DNA of 64,000 nucleotides from Mesorhizobium sp. ORS 3359 (GTDB lineage Bacteria > Pseudomonadota > Alphaproteobacteria > Rhizobiales > Rhizobiaceae): positions 248,001 through 312,000 of the forward strand of contig CCNC01000046.1 of assembly GCA_000824845.1 (NCBI GenBank). The letters are read 5' to 3'. This document shows, piece after piece, positions 17,019 to 25,604 of this stretch. Numbering within the stretch: the first letter of the stretch is position 1; the number at the start of each line of letters is the position of its first letter. A program made the position numbers and the translations under genes. A model generated the notes under the pieces. It had not been told where the DNA came from. It saw only the letters and a program-made list of their open reading frames with translations, and did not search any database.

Positions 17019-17843
17019 TTAGCGCAAGCTCTCCAGATCGCGGATGCGCTTGGCGCCGGCGGCTTCCAATTGCCTCGTCACAGCGCCAATCAGGGTTTCG
17101 GCGACCACGAACAGAGCGGCGGACGAATCCCAGGCCGAAGGCACGGCAGTGCGTCCGGCGATCACATGGCGGGCGAAGCGGGCGATCGGCGACAGCCATT
17201 GGTCGGTAAAGAGGATGATCTGCACGCCGCGGTGATGCGCCTTCTCGGCGAAGCGGACGAGACTTTCCTGGTAGCGGCGGATGTCGAAGATCACCAGCAC
17301 GTCACGCTTGCCCATGTCGATCAGGCGGTCGCGCCAGATGCTCTCCTGGCCTGAGAGGTGATAGACATCCGGCTGGATGATGGCCAGATGGGCGGCCATG
17401 TAGCGCGCCAGCGGATCGGTGAAGCGGCCGCCGATGAGGAAGGTCTTGCCGCGCCGCTCGGCAAGCCGCGCCGCGATGTCGGCCAGCTGTTTGTCGGTGA
17501 GGTGGCGGAAGGTCTCGCGCAAATTGTCGAGCGTCGCCTCCAGCATCGGCGAGACGGCGCTGCCGGCTGAGTCCGGATTGAGCGTGCGCGAGGCGGGCGA
17601 CTGCAATTGCGCGGCCAGCTCATCCTGCAATGCCGACTGGAATTCGGGGTAGTTCTGGAAACCCAGCCTGGCGACGAAACGCAGGATCGTCGGCGAGGAC
17701 ACGCCGGCCGCGGCCGAGAATTCGGCGACGGTCTTCAGCCCGGTCAAAGGATAGTTGGCAATCAGCGTCTGGGCGGCGCGGCGCTCGCCGGCCGGCATCG
17801 CGCCGATGCGGTCGGAGATCAGTTCGGCAATGCTGGAAATCAT
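17019..17843 (-). CDS. MurR/RpiR family transcriptional regulator
   Basis: 274 residues from the ATG at 17843. The N-terminal helix-turn-helix is clear (TVAEFSAAAGVSSPTILRFVARLGFQNYPEF), followed by a SIS sugar-binding domain with KTFLIGGRFTDPLARYMAAHL and RDVLVIFDIRRYQESLVRFA. The typical ligands are phosphosugars, although rhizobial members also control amine and amino-acid genes. It is divergent from the N-formylglutamate amidohydrolase-like gene and probably controls that cluster from the shared 145-bp region. Confidence 0.9.
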   Translation of the reverse strand: MISSIAELISDRIGAMPAGERRAAQTLIANYPLTGLKTVAEFSAAAGVSSPTILRFVARLGFQNYPEFQSALQDELAAQLQSPASRTLNPDSAGSAVSPMLEATLDNLRETFRHLTDKQLADIAARLAERRGKTFLIGGRFTDPLARYMAAHLAIIQPDVYHLSGQESIWRDRLIDMGKRDVLVIFDIRRYQESLVRFAEKAHHRGVQIILFTDQWLSPIARFARHVIAGRTAVPSAWDSSAALFVVAETLIGAVTRQLEAAGAKRIRDLESLR

Positions 17844-17916
17844 GGTTTTCCCCCACCTGTTGACCCGCCGCCGCCGTTTTCCCGAATTCGCGTTTGACAA
17901 AGCCGATCAAACTGTA

Positions 17917-17928
17917 TGAAATCATTCA
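17917..17928. promoter_or_regulatory. Candidate RpiR operator
   Basis: The imperfect palindrome TGAAATCATTCA lies in the divergent rpiR / hydrolase promoter region, just after a TTGACA (17894-17899). TGAA...TTCA half-sites suit RpiR-type regulators. Assignment is by position and shape only. Confidence 0.4.
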
Positions 17929-17988
17929 CCGGGACGCAATGAGGCAAAATACGTAACATAACATACAGCGCTCCCGAGGGACGGCAGT

Positions 17989-18807
17989 ATGGAGAAAGCA
18001 CGGCCCGCCAGCCTTGCACCGTCGGAGACCGTAAGGGTGACCAACCCTGGCGGCTCGAGCCCCTTCGTCTTCACCTGCGACCACGCCTCGAACTTCCTGC
18101 CCGCCGAATTCGGCACGCTGGGGCTGCCCCTTGAAGACCTTTCCCGCCACATCGCCTGGGATCCCGGCGCGCTGCCCGTCGCCAGCCGCATGGCCGAGGC
18201 GCTCGACGCCACTTTGGTCGAGACCCGTGTGTCGCGCCTCGTCGTCGACTGCAACCGGCCGCTCGACGCGCCCGACCTCGTGCCGCCGGTCAGCGAGACG
18301 ACGGTCATTTCGGGAAATTCCGGCCTGTCCGATAAGCAGCGCGCCGCGCGGGTCGACCTTGCCTGGCGCCCGTTTCATGATGCCATCTCCGGGATCGTCG
18401 ACCGGCGGCTGGCGCGTGGACAGGAGACGCGGCTGGTCTCGGTGCACTCCTTCACGCCGGTCTACAAGGGCAAGAGCCGGCCCTGGCATATCGGCATCAT
18501 CCATGATGACGACCGCAGGCTGGCGGCGCCGCTGATATCGGCGCTGCAGCGGCTTTCGGGCGTCGCCGTCGGCGTCAACGAACCCTATTCGCCGGCCGAC
18601 CGCGTCTACTTCACGCTGGAGCGGCATGCGCGCTCGCGCGGCCTTGCCTGCGCGATGATCGAAATCCGCAACGACGAAATCGCCGGCGAGACCGGGCAGC
18701 GGAAATGGGCGGATCTGCTCACAGGCATATTCTCGAATCTGGAGCCCGAGGAGGCCAGGGGCTCCCGACAACGCGCAATGGGAAAGTCAGTACAGTCGGC
18801 CAGCTAA
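17989..18807 (+). CDS. N-formylglutamate amidohydrolase family protein
   Basis: 272 residues. Family features include FVFTCDHASNFLP near the N-terminus (metal-binding Asp-His), RLVVDCNRP, LVSVHSFTPVYKGKSRPWHIGI and ACAMIEIRNDEI near the C-terminus. HutG-type enzymes cleave N-formylglutamate. No histidine-degradation genes are nearby, and a glutamine-synthetase-like ligase sits in the cluster, so hydrolysis of a gamma-glutamyl or other N-acyl glutamate is an alternative. It is followed after 19 bp by the permease. Confidence 0.85.
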   Translation: MEKARPASLAPSETVRVTNPGGSSPFVFTCDHASNFLPAEFGTLGLPLEDLSRHIAWDPGALPVASRMAEALDATLVETRVSRLVVDCNRPLDAPDLVPPVSETTVISGNSGLSDKQRAARVDLAWRPFHDAISGIVDRRLARGQETRLVSVHSFTPVYKGKSRPWHIGIIHDDDRRLAAPLISALQRLSGVAVGVNEPYSPADRVYFTLERHARSRGLACAMIEIRNDEIAGETGQRKWADLLTGIFSNLEPEEARGSRQRAMGKSVQSAS

Positions 18808-18826
18808 GAACCAACAGGGGACTAAA

Positions 18827-20389
18827 ATGTCAGCGCAAGACTATACGGAACATGACAAGCACGAGGACTTAAAGGTCCTGCACGGAATGGGCTATGCCCA
18901 GGAATTGTCGCGAAGCATGAGCCGCTTCTCGAACTTCGCAATCTCTTTCTCGATCATCTGCATCCTTTCAGGCGGCATCAACTCCTTCGCCCAGGCGACG
19001 TCTTCGATAGGCGGCGCCGGCGCGGGCATAGGCTGGATCGTCGGCTGTGCCGTTTCCGGGTTCTTCGCCCTCGCCATGGCGCAGATCGCCTCGGCGTTCC
19101 CGACAGCGGGCGGCCTCTATCACTGGGCCTCGATCCTCGGCAACCGGTTCACCGGCTGGCTCACCGCCTGGCTCAACCTGCTCGGCCTGATCACCGTGCT
19201 GGGCGCCATCAACATCGGCACCGCCTTCTTCTTCGTCGGAACGTTCGGAAGCTGGTTCGGGCTGACCGGCACGGCGGGCGAGGTCGTCGGATTTGTCGCC
19301 GTCATCACGGTGATCCAGGCGCTCTGCAACCATTTCGGAATCAAGCTGACCGCCATGCTGACCGACGCTTCCGGCTTCCTGATCCTTGGCGCAACGGCGG
19401 TGCTGATCGTCGCCTGCCTGGTGTTTGCCCCGGCGATCGACGTTACCAGGCTCTGGACGTTCACCAACTACTCGGGCGACGCAGGCGGCGGGGTTTTCCC
19501 GCAGTCGGATTCCATGACCTATCTGTTCCTGCTCTGCCTGCTGCTGCCGGTCTACACCATCACTGGCTATGACGCGTCGGCGCATACTTCGGAAGAAACG
19601 CTGAAGGCAGCGCATTCCGTGCCAAGGGCAATCATCTCGTCGGTGCTGTGGTCGTCGCTTATCGGTTGGGCGATGGTCTGCGCGATCACATTGGCGATCC
19701 CGGACCTGGCTGCCGGCGCCAAGCAGGGCTGGAGCGTCTTCTTCTCGACCATGGATGCGATCCTGCCCGTATGGCTCAAGGAGCTTCTCTATCTGGCAAT
19801 CCTGATCTCGCAGTTCCTCTGCGGCCTCGCCACGGTGACCTCGGCTTCGCGCATGTTGTTCGCCTTCTCGCGTGACGGCGGCATGCCGGTCGGGTCGGCC
19901 GGGCTCGCCAAGGTCAGCCCAAGCTGGCGCACACCGGTCAACGCGATCTGGACCGCGGCGATCCTCGAGATCATCTACGTCTTCCTCGCCCAGTTCATCT
20001 CGATCGGCGGCACGAACATCTACACAATCGTCGTCAATTCGACGCTGGTCTTCCTGTTCTTGTCCTTCACCATTCCGATCGTGCTCGGCATGCTCGCCTT
20101 CGGGACGGCGAAATGGCCAAAACCCGGCCCGTGGAACCTCGGCGGTGGCCTGTTCAAGCTGTTTTGCATCCTGTCGGTCGTCGGCATGGCGATCATCTTC
20201 TACATTGCGGTTCAACCGCCAAACGACAAGGTGCTCTACATCACCATCGGCTTCATCATCTTGACCGCCGTGCTCTGGTTCGGCTTCGAGAACCGCCGCT
20301 TCCAGGGTCCGCCGATCGGCGAGCAGATCGCGGCGCGCCAGGCGGCGATCAAGGCGGCCGAGCAGGCGGTCGGCGAGACCGGCAACTGA
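18827..20389 (+). CDS. APC-superfamily amino acid/amine permease
   Basis: 520 residues with about twelve membrane helices. The N-terminal LSRSMSRFSNFAISFSIICILSG, the glycine-rich GGAGAGIGWIVGC and the AFPTAGGLYHWASILG segment are typical of the GABA/choline-permease branch of the APC superfamily. It is probably a proton-coupled uptake system for an amino acid or amine used by the downstream enzymes. An intrinsic terminator follows at 20402-20440. Confidence 0.88.
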   Translation: MSAQDYTEHDKHEDLKVLHGMGYAQELSRSMSRFSNFAISFSIICILSGGINSFAQATSSIGGAGAGIGWIVGCAVSGFFALAMAQIASAFPTAGGLYHWASILGNRFTGWLTAWLNLLGLITVLGAINIGTAFFFVGTFGSWFGLTGTAGEVVGFVAVITVIQALCNHFGIKLTAMLTDASGFLILGATAVLIVACLVFAPAIDVTRLWTFTNYSGDAGGGVFPQSDSMTYLFLLCLLLPVYTITGYDASAHTSEETLKAAHSVPRAIISSVLWSSLIGWAMVCAITLAIPDLAAGAKQGWSVFFSTMDAILPVWLKELLYLAILISQFLCGLATVTSASRMLFAFSRDGGMPVGSAGLAKVSPSWRTPVNAIWTAAILEIIYVFLAQFISIGGTNIYTIVVNSTLVFLFLSFTIPIVLGMLAFGTAKWPKPGPWNLGGGLFKLFCILSVVGMAIIFYIAVQPPNDKVLYITIGFIILTAVLWFGFENRRFQGPPIGEQIAARQAAIKAAEQAVGETGN

Positions 20390-20401
20390 CCTTCGCTTCA
20401 T

Positions 20402-20440
20402 GACCATGGCCGGCGCAATGCCGGCCATGGTCTCGTTTTT
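20402..20440 (+). terminator. Intrinsic terminator after permease gene
   Basis: GACCATGGCCGGC and GCCGGCCATGGTC form a perfect 13-bp stem with loop GCAAT, followed by TCGTTTTT. It separates the hydrolase-permease unit from the ligase gene. Confidence 0.85.
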
Positions 20441-20475
20441 CCCTTTCAAATTGACAGCATTGGAGCGCCAAAGGA

Positions 20476-21846
20476 ATGGCCGGGAATTTCTCGTTCGATC
20501 AGTTGAAGAAGGCGGTCTCAAACGGCGAGATCGACACGGTGCTGGCCTGCATCGTCGATATGCAGGGCCGGCTCGCGGGAAAGCGCTTCCTGGCCCAGTA
20601 TTTCGTCGATTCCGCGCATGGCGAGACGCATGGCTGCAACTATCTGCTCGCCTGCGACATCGATATGGAGCCGGTGCCCGGCTACAAGGCGGCGAGCTGG
20701 TCGAAGGGCTATGGCGACTTCGTCATGAAGCCGGACCTGTCGACGCTGCGGCGCATTCCGTGGCTGGAGAAGACGGCGCTGGTCATCTGCGACGTGCTCG
20801 ACCACCACACGCATGAGGATCTTGGGCACTCACCGCGCGCGATCCTGAAGAAGCAGGTCAAGCGCCTGGGGGAGCGCGGCTATATCGGCTATTTCGCCTC
20901 CGAGCTCGAATTCTACCTGTTCAGCGAGACCTACGAGTCCGCCCGCAAGAAGCACTGGCAAGGGCTCGACAGCGCTTCGCCCTATATCGGCGACTACCAG
21001 ATCGGCATCACCACCAAGGAAGAAGGCGTTATGCGCCGGCTTCGCAACGAGATGGAGGCCGCCGGCATCCCGATCGAGAACTCCAAGGGCGAGTGGGGCC
21101 CCGGCCAGGAAGAGATCAACGTGCGATATGCCGAGGCGCTCGAGATGGCCGACCGCCACGTCATCCTGAAGAACGGCGCCAAGGAGATCGCCGATTCCGA
21201 AGGCAAGGCCATCTCCTTCATGGCTAAGTACAATTACGGGCTCGCCGGCAATTCCAGCCACATCCACAATTCGCTGTGGAGCGCCGACGGCAAGACGCCG
21301 CTATTCTTCGACAAAAAGGCCGAGTGGACGCTGTCGAGCCTCGGCCAGCAATGGGCGGCCGGTCAGCTCAAATACGCCAAGGAGTTCACCTGGTTCCTGG
21401 CGCCTTACATCAACTCCTACAAGCGCTTCCAGGCAGGCACCTTCGCGCCGACCAAGATCATGTGGAGCGAGGACAACCGCACCGCCGGCTTCCGGCTCTG
21501 CGGCGAGGGCACCAAAGGCATCCGAATGGAATGCCGCATCGGCGGCGCCGACCTCAATCCCTATCTCGCCTTCGCGGCGCTGATCGCGTCGGGCCTCGCC
21601 GGCATCGACGAGAAGCTGGAGCTGCAGAAGCCTTTCGTCGGCGACGCTTACCAGGCCTCGCGCCTGCCCGAGATCCCGAAGACGCTGCGCGATGCTACCG
21701 AGACGCTGGCCAAGTCGAAGATGCTGAAGCAGGCCTTCGGCGAGGAGGTGATCGAGCACTATGTGCACACCGCCCGCTGGGAGCAGTTCGAATACGACCG
21801 CCGCATCACGGACTGGGAACTGCATCGGGGCTTCGAGCGGTATTGA
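20476..21846 (+). CDS. Glutamine synthetase family ligase (GlnA/PuuA-like)
   Basis: 456 residues. The catalytic domain is intact: YFASELEFYLF (metal-binding Glu), WGPGQEEINVRYAEALEMAD, GLAGNSSHIHNSLW and FRLCGEGTKGIRMECRIGGADLNPYLA. The tyrosine adenylylation loop of GlnA is not evident. Members of this branch attach glutamate to amines (gamma-glutamylation, as in PuuA). With the nearby alcohol and aldehyde dehydrogenases, an amino-alcohol or diamine is a plausible acceptor. The toxin-antitoxin pair begins about 80 bp downstream. Confidence 0.88.
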   Translation: MAGNFSFDQLKKAVSNGEIDTVLACIVDMQGRLAGKRFLAQYFVDSAHGETHGCNYLLACDIDMEPVPGYKAASWSKGYGDFVMKPDLSTLRRIPWLEKTALVICDVLDHHTHEDLGHSPRAILKKQVKRLGERGYIGYFASELEFYLFSETYESARKKHWQGLDSASPYIGDYQIGITTKEEGVMRRLRNEMEAAGIPIENSKGEWGPGQEEINVRYAEALEMADRHVILKNGAKEIADSEGKAISFMAKYNYGLAGNSSHIHNSLWSADGKTPLFFDKKAEWTLSSLGQQWAAGQLKYAKEFTWFLAPYINSYKRFQAGTFAPTKIMWSEDNRTAGFRLCGEGTKGIRMECRIGGADLNPYLAFAALIASGLAGIDEKLELQKPFVGDAYQASRLPEIPKTLRDATETLAKSKMLKQAFGEEVIEHYVHTARWEQFEYDRRITDWELHRGFERY

Positions 21847-21851
21847 CGGTG

Positions 21852-21892
21852 TTGCGATTTTCGCAATATGTTGCGATTATAGTACCGCAACA
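21852..21892. promoter_or_regulatory. Antitoxin promoter with two inverted repeats
   Basis: TTGCGA TTT TCGCAA (21852-21866) and TGTTGCG ... CGCAACA (21869-21892) are adjacent inverted repeats sharing a TTGCG half-site. A TATAGT lies inside the second. They are likely operators for autoregulation by the XRE antitoxin. Confidence 0.65.
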
Positions 21893-21924
21893 TGGAGGCG
21901 ACGTTGTTGGAAAGCAGGTCTGGC

Positions 21925-22353
21925 ATGGACAAGGCATGGTTCGTGAGCAGGATGAGGGAGCGCAAACTAACGGTTCGCGGCATGGCCGGCCGCTTGGGCA
22001 TGCACTACAGCGCGCTGTCGCGAACCCTCAACGGCGAACGACGTATGCAAGTCGATGAAATACGTAAGATCGCGGAAGTTTTCGATCGGCCCATCAGCGA
22101 GATATTGGTCCACCTGGGTTCCTCATTCGACCCTGCGGACGCAAAGCCTAGCCCTGCACTGGAAAGCGAACCGGGTTTTATGGAGGGGCATGTGGATTTC
22201 AACAACGATACCGACGCGAAGGAAAACTATGTCGTGCCGCCTCCGGGCGCAGACCCTTTGTTTGGATGCATGGCCGGAACGCTGAAGCTGCTTCCCGAAG
22301 TTGACTACACCGCCCCCGCGGATCCCGACTGGGGCAAAGTGTATGACAGATGA
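21925..22353 (+). CDS. XRE-family antitoxin
   Basis: 142 residues from the ATG at 21925, chosen because the MDKAWFVSRMRERKLTVRG opening matches other short XRE regulators; a start at 21892 would overlap the operator. The helix-turn-helix is GMAGRLGMHYSALSRTLNGERR, followed by EIRKIAEVFDRPISEILVHLG. The C-terminal half (PPPGADPLFGCMAGTLKLLPEVDYTAPADPDW) probably binds the toxin. It overlaps the PIN-domain gene by 11 bp. Confidence 0.85.
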   Translation: MDKAWFVSRMRERKLTVRGMAGRLGMHYSALSRTLNGERRMQVDEIRKIAEVFDRPISEILVHLGSSFDPADAKPSPALESEPGFMEGHVDFNNDTDAKENYVVPPPGADPLFGCMAGTLKLLPEVDYTAPADPDWGKVYDR

Positions 22354-22762
22354 CGGACTGCTGCTTGATACCTGCTTCGTGCTTTGGTCGTCGGCGCGGC
22401 AGCCGGTCACCAAGACGGCGATTGAAGCGGTGAACCGTGCACGAAAGAACGCCGGTACGATCGCTGTCTCGGTCATGTCGGCTTGGGAAATCGGAATGCT
22501 GGTTTCAAAAGGCAGGCTGCCCTCCATCAGGACTCCCGAGCGATGGTTCGAAGAGTTCGTCGAGGCGGCGGCCGTTACGGTGGAAGGCGTCACTCCCCGC
22601 ATCCTTGTGGCTGCGTCCCATCTTCCTGGCACGGTGCACAGCGATCCCGTCGACCGGATGCTCATAGCCACCGCAAGAGAGCAGGATCTGACGATCATAA
22701 CGCGAGACCGGGCCATTCTGGCTTATGCAGCCCAGGGCCACGTTCGAGCTATAGCCTGCTGA
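22343..22762 (+). CDS. PIN-domain toxin (VapC-like)
   Basis: 139 residues. The acidic residues of a PIN ribonuclease are in place: LLLDTCFVLW at the N-terminus, SAWEIGMLVSKGR in the middle, and DPVDRMLIATAREQDLTIITRDRAILAYA at the C-terminus. It is expected to cleave RNA and be held by the upstream XRE antitoxin. The aldehyde dehydrogenase gene starts 19 bp after its stop, so the pair sits inside the metabolic cluster. Confidence 0.9.
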   Translation: MTDDGLLLDTCFVLWSSARQPVTKTAIEAVNRARKNAGTIAVSVMSAWEIGMLVSKGRLPSIRTPERWFEEFVEAAAVTVEGVTPRILVAASHLPGTVHSDPVDRMLIATAREQDLTIITRDRAILAYAAQGHVRAIAC

Positions 22763-22781
22763 CAAACTGGAGAGCGTTTAA

Positions 22782-24167
22782 TTGGAAACCGTAAAACTCA
22801 AATCCCCCATCGACGGCTCGATCTATGCCGAGCGGTCGGTCGCGACCGACCAGGCGATCAACGCGGCGGTCGAGCGCGCCAGGGCGGCGCAGGAGAAATG
22901 GGCCGAGACGCCGGTCGTCGAGCGCGGCAAATACATGCTGGCGATGCTCGAGGCCCTGGTCGCCATGACCGATGAGATCGTGCCCGAGATCGCCTGGCAG
23001 ATGGGGCGGCCGGTGCGCTATGGCGGCGAGTTCGGCGGCGTCAAGGAACGCACCAGCTATATGGTGGAGATCGCCGAAGCCGCGCTGAAGCCGGTCATGG
23101 CCTCCAATCCGAAGGACGGTTTTCGGCGCTATGTTAAGAAGGTGCCGCTCGGCGTCGTGCTGGTGATCGCGCCGTGGAACTATCCCTATCTCACCGCCGT
23201 CAACACCATCGTGCCGGCGCTGATGGCGGGAAGCGCCGTCATCCTCAAGCACGCGGCGCAGACGCTGCTGGTCGGCGAACGCTTCCAGCAGGCCTTCGAC
23301 AAGGCCGGCCTGCCCAAGGGCTTGTTCCAGAACCTCGTTATGAACCACGCCCAGACGGAGAAACTGCTCGGCTCGGGCAAGATCGACCACGTCAACTTCA
23401 CCGGCTCGGTCGGCGGCGGCCGCGCCATCGAGAAGGCCGCGGCCGGTACCTTCATGACGCTCGGCCTCGAGCTCGGCGGCAAGGATCCGGCCTATGTGCT
23501 GCCCGACGCCAAGCTGGACCATGCGGTCGCCAATCTTGTCGACGGCGCCTTCTACAATTCCGGCCAGTGCTGCTGCGGCATCGAGCGCGTCTATGTGCAC
23601 GAGAAGGTCTATGATGAGTTCGTCGAAGGTTTCGTCGCCGAGACGAAGAACTATGTCGTCGGCAATCCGCTGGAACAGGCGACCACAATGGGCCCGATGG
23701 CGCAGGCGCGCTTCGCCGACCTGATCCGCGAGCAGAAGGCCGAGGCGCTGCGCAAAGGCGCGACCGCGCATATCAACATGAAGGTCGAGAACGACAGGGC
23801 GGGCTCGCCCTATCTGGCGCCGGAAGTGCTGACAGAAGTCGACCACCAGATGAGCGTCATGCGCGAGGAAAGTTTTGGCCCGATCGTCGGCATCATGAAG
23901 GTGCGCGATGACGAAGAGGCGATCGCGCTGATGAACGACAGCCCCTATGGGCTGACGGCCTCGATCTGGACACGCGACACCGAGCGCGCGATCGCCATCG
24001 GCGACCGCGTCGAGACCGGCACCGTGTTCATGAACCGCTGCGACTATCTCGACCCGGCGCTGGTCTGGACCGGCGTCAAGGACACCGGCAAGGGCGCGGC
24101 GCTCTCGGCCATCGGCTACGACAATCTGACCCGGCCGAAATCCTATCACCTGCGCGAAGCGATCTGA
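22782..24167 (+). CDS. Aldehyde dehydrogenase (NAD(P)+)
   Basis: 461 residues, start TTG at 22782 with GGAGAG upstream. Family motifs: VIAPWNYPYLTAVNT, GSVGGGRAIEKAA, the general base in LGLELGGKDPAYV and the nucleophile in FYNSGQCCCGIERV. The C-terminal EESFGPIVGIM is also conserved. It probably oxidises an aldehyde produced by the iron alcohol dehydrogenase encoded 18 bp downstream. Confidence 0.93.
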   Translation: METVKLKSPIDGSIYAERSVATDQAINAAVERARAAQEKWAETPVVERGKYMLAMLEALVAMTDEIVPEIAWQMGRPVRYGGEFGGVKERTSYMVEIAEAALKPVMASNPKDGFRRYVKKVPLGVVLVIAPWNYPYLTAVNTIVPALMAGSAVILKHAAQTLLVGERFQQAFDKAGLPKGLFQNLVMNHAQTEKLLGSGKIDHVNFTGSVGGGRAIEKAAAGTFMTLGLELGGKDPAYVLPDAKLDHAVANLVDGAFYNSGQCCCGIERVYVHEKVYDEFVEGFVAETKNYVVGNPLEQATTMGPMAQARFADLIREQKAEALRKGATAHINMKVENDRAGSPYLAPEVLTEVDHQMSVMREESFGPIVGIMKVRDDEEAIALMNDSPYGLTASIWTRDTERAIAIGDRVETGTVFMNRCDYLDPALVWTGVKDTGKGAALSAIGYDNLTRPKSYHLREAI

Positions 24168-24185
24168 CCTTTCGAAAGACAAAAA

Positions 24186-25358
24186 ATGTCCAAGCTGATC
24201 TCCAAATGGAACTACCCCACCACCGTCCGCTTCGGCGCCGGGCGCATCAAGGAATTGCCCGATGTGCTCAATGCGACGGGCATCAAGCGGCCGCTCTTCG
24301 TCACCGATCCGGGCCTTGCGAAGCTGCCCGTCGTCGCCTCGACGCTGAAGATCCTCGACGATGCCAAGATCCCATACGGCGTCTTCTCGGAGGTGAGGCC
24401 CAACCCCGTCGAGTCCAATCTCACCGCCGGCATCGCGGTGTTCAAGAAGGGCAAGCATGACGGCGTCATCGCCTTCGGCGGCGGCTCGGCGCTCGACCTC
24501 GGCAAGCTCATCGCCTTCCAAGCCGGGCAGACACGGCCCGTTTGGGACTTCGAGGATATCGGCGACTGGTGGACCCGGGCCAATTCGGACGTGATCGCGC
24601 CGATCATCGCGGTGCCGACCACGGCGGGCACGGGGTCCGAGGTCGGCCGCGCCGGCGTCATCACCAATGAGGAGACCCACACCAAGAAGGTCATCTTCCA
24701 TCCGAAGCTTCTGCCGGCGATCGTCATTGCCGATCCGGAACTGTCGGTCGGCATGCCGCCCTTCATCACCGCCGGCACCGGCATGGACGCGCTGGCGCAC
24801 TGCCTGGAGGCCTATTGCGCGCCGGGCTATCATCCGATGGCCGACGGCATCGCGGTGGAAGGCATAAGGCTGGTGTTCGAGAACCTGCCCAAGGCCTTCG
24901 CCAACGGCAAGGATCTGGTCGCACGCGCCCATATGATGAGCGCGGCGGCCATGGGCGCCACCGCTTTCCAGAAGGGGTTGGGGGCCATCCATTCGCTGTC
25001 GCATCCGATCGGAGCGCTCTACGACACCCATCACGGCATGACCAATGCGGTGTTCATGCCCTATGTGCTGACCTTCAACCGCGAGGCGATCGAGGATCGT
25101 ATCGTGCGGCTCGCCGCCTATTGCGGCATCAAGGGCGGCTTCGACGGCTTCGCCAAGGCCATCATCAAGCTGCGCAAGGAGCTCAAGGTGCCGCACGCGC
25201 TGCCCGGCCTGATCAAGGGGCTCGACATGGACAAGAAGCGCAAGACGCTGATCGCCGACATGGCGGTGGTCGATCCGACCGCCGGCGGCAACCCCGTGAA
25301 GCTCACCAAGAAAGCAGCGCTGACGCTGCTCGAAAATTCGATCGCCGGCTCCGTCTGA
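24186..25358 (+). CDS. Iron-containing (group III) alcohol dehydrogenase
   Basis: 390 residues. GGGSALDLGK and VPTTAGTGSEV bind the cofactor. MDALAHCLEAYCAPGYHPMAD and AIHSLSHPIGALYDTHHGMTNA carry the Asp and His residues that hold the divalent metal. The N-terminal KWNYPTTVRFGAGRIKELPD is typical. With the upstream aldehyde dehydrogenase it could convert a primary alcohol to an acid in two steps. Confidence 0.93.
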   Translation: MSKLISKWNYPTTVRFGAGRIKELPDVLNATGIKRPLFVTDPGLAKLPVVASTLKILDDAKIPYGVFSEVRPNPVESNLTAGIAVFKKGKHDGVIAFGGGSALDLGKLIAFQAGQTRPVWDFEDIGDWWTRANSDVIAPIIAVPTTAGTGSEVGRAGVITNEETHTKKVIFHPKLLPAIVIADPELSVGMPPFITAGTGMDALAHCLEAYCAPGYHPMADGIAVEGIRLVFENLPKAFANGKDLVARAHMMSAAAMGATAFQKGLGAIHSLSHPIGALYDTHHGMTNAVFMPYVLTFNREAIEDRIVRLAAYCGIKGGFDGFAKAIIKLRKELKVPHALPGLIKGLDMDKKRKTLIADMAVVDPTAGGNPVKLTKKAALTLLENSIAGSV

Positions 25359-25604
25359 GAAGCCGGCCTCGATGCCAAGGAGTTGAATAAGGGAACACTC
25401 GAGAAAAAGGGAGAAGGGGCAAAAATCAAGGCAGCTAACCATTAGCCGGAAAATTAAGCGCGGGCTAATTGCTACAGTCCGTTAAAAAGAGTTAACTTTT
25501 TTCGCTGTGGGGCTCCGGTTTCAAAAAGCCTTCATCTGGCTGTCACACGAAAACGATACCCGCATCGCAGGCGCTTAACGGCGCCAGTTCAACGGAGAGA
25601 ACAC

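Noticed and set aside
17989-18807. Assignment of the hydrolase to histidine degradation (hutG).
   Set aside because: No hutH, hutU or hutI is in the window and the neighbours are amine-type genes.
22749-25442. An 897-codon minus-strand frame covering the aldehyde and alcohol dehydrogenase genes.
   Set aside because: It is an antisense shadow of two well-supported enzymes and shows no family motif.
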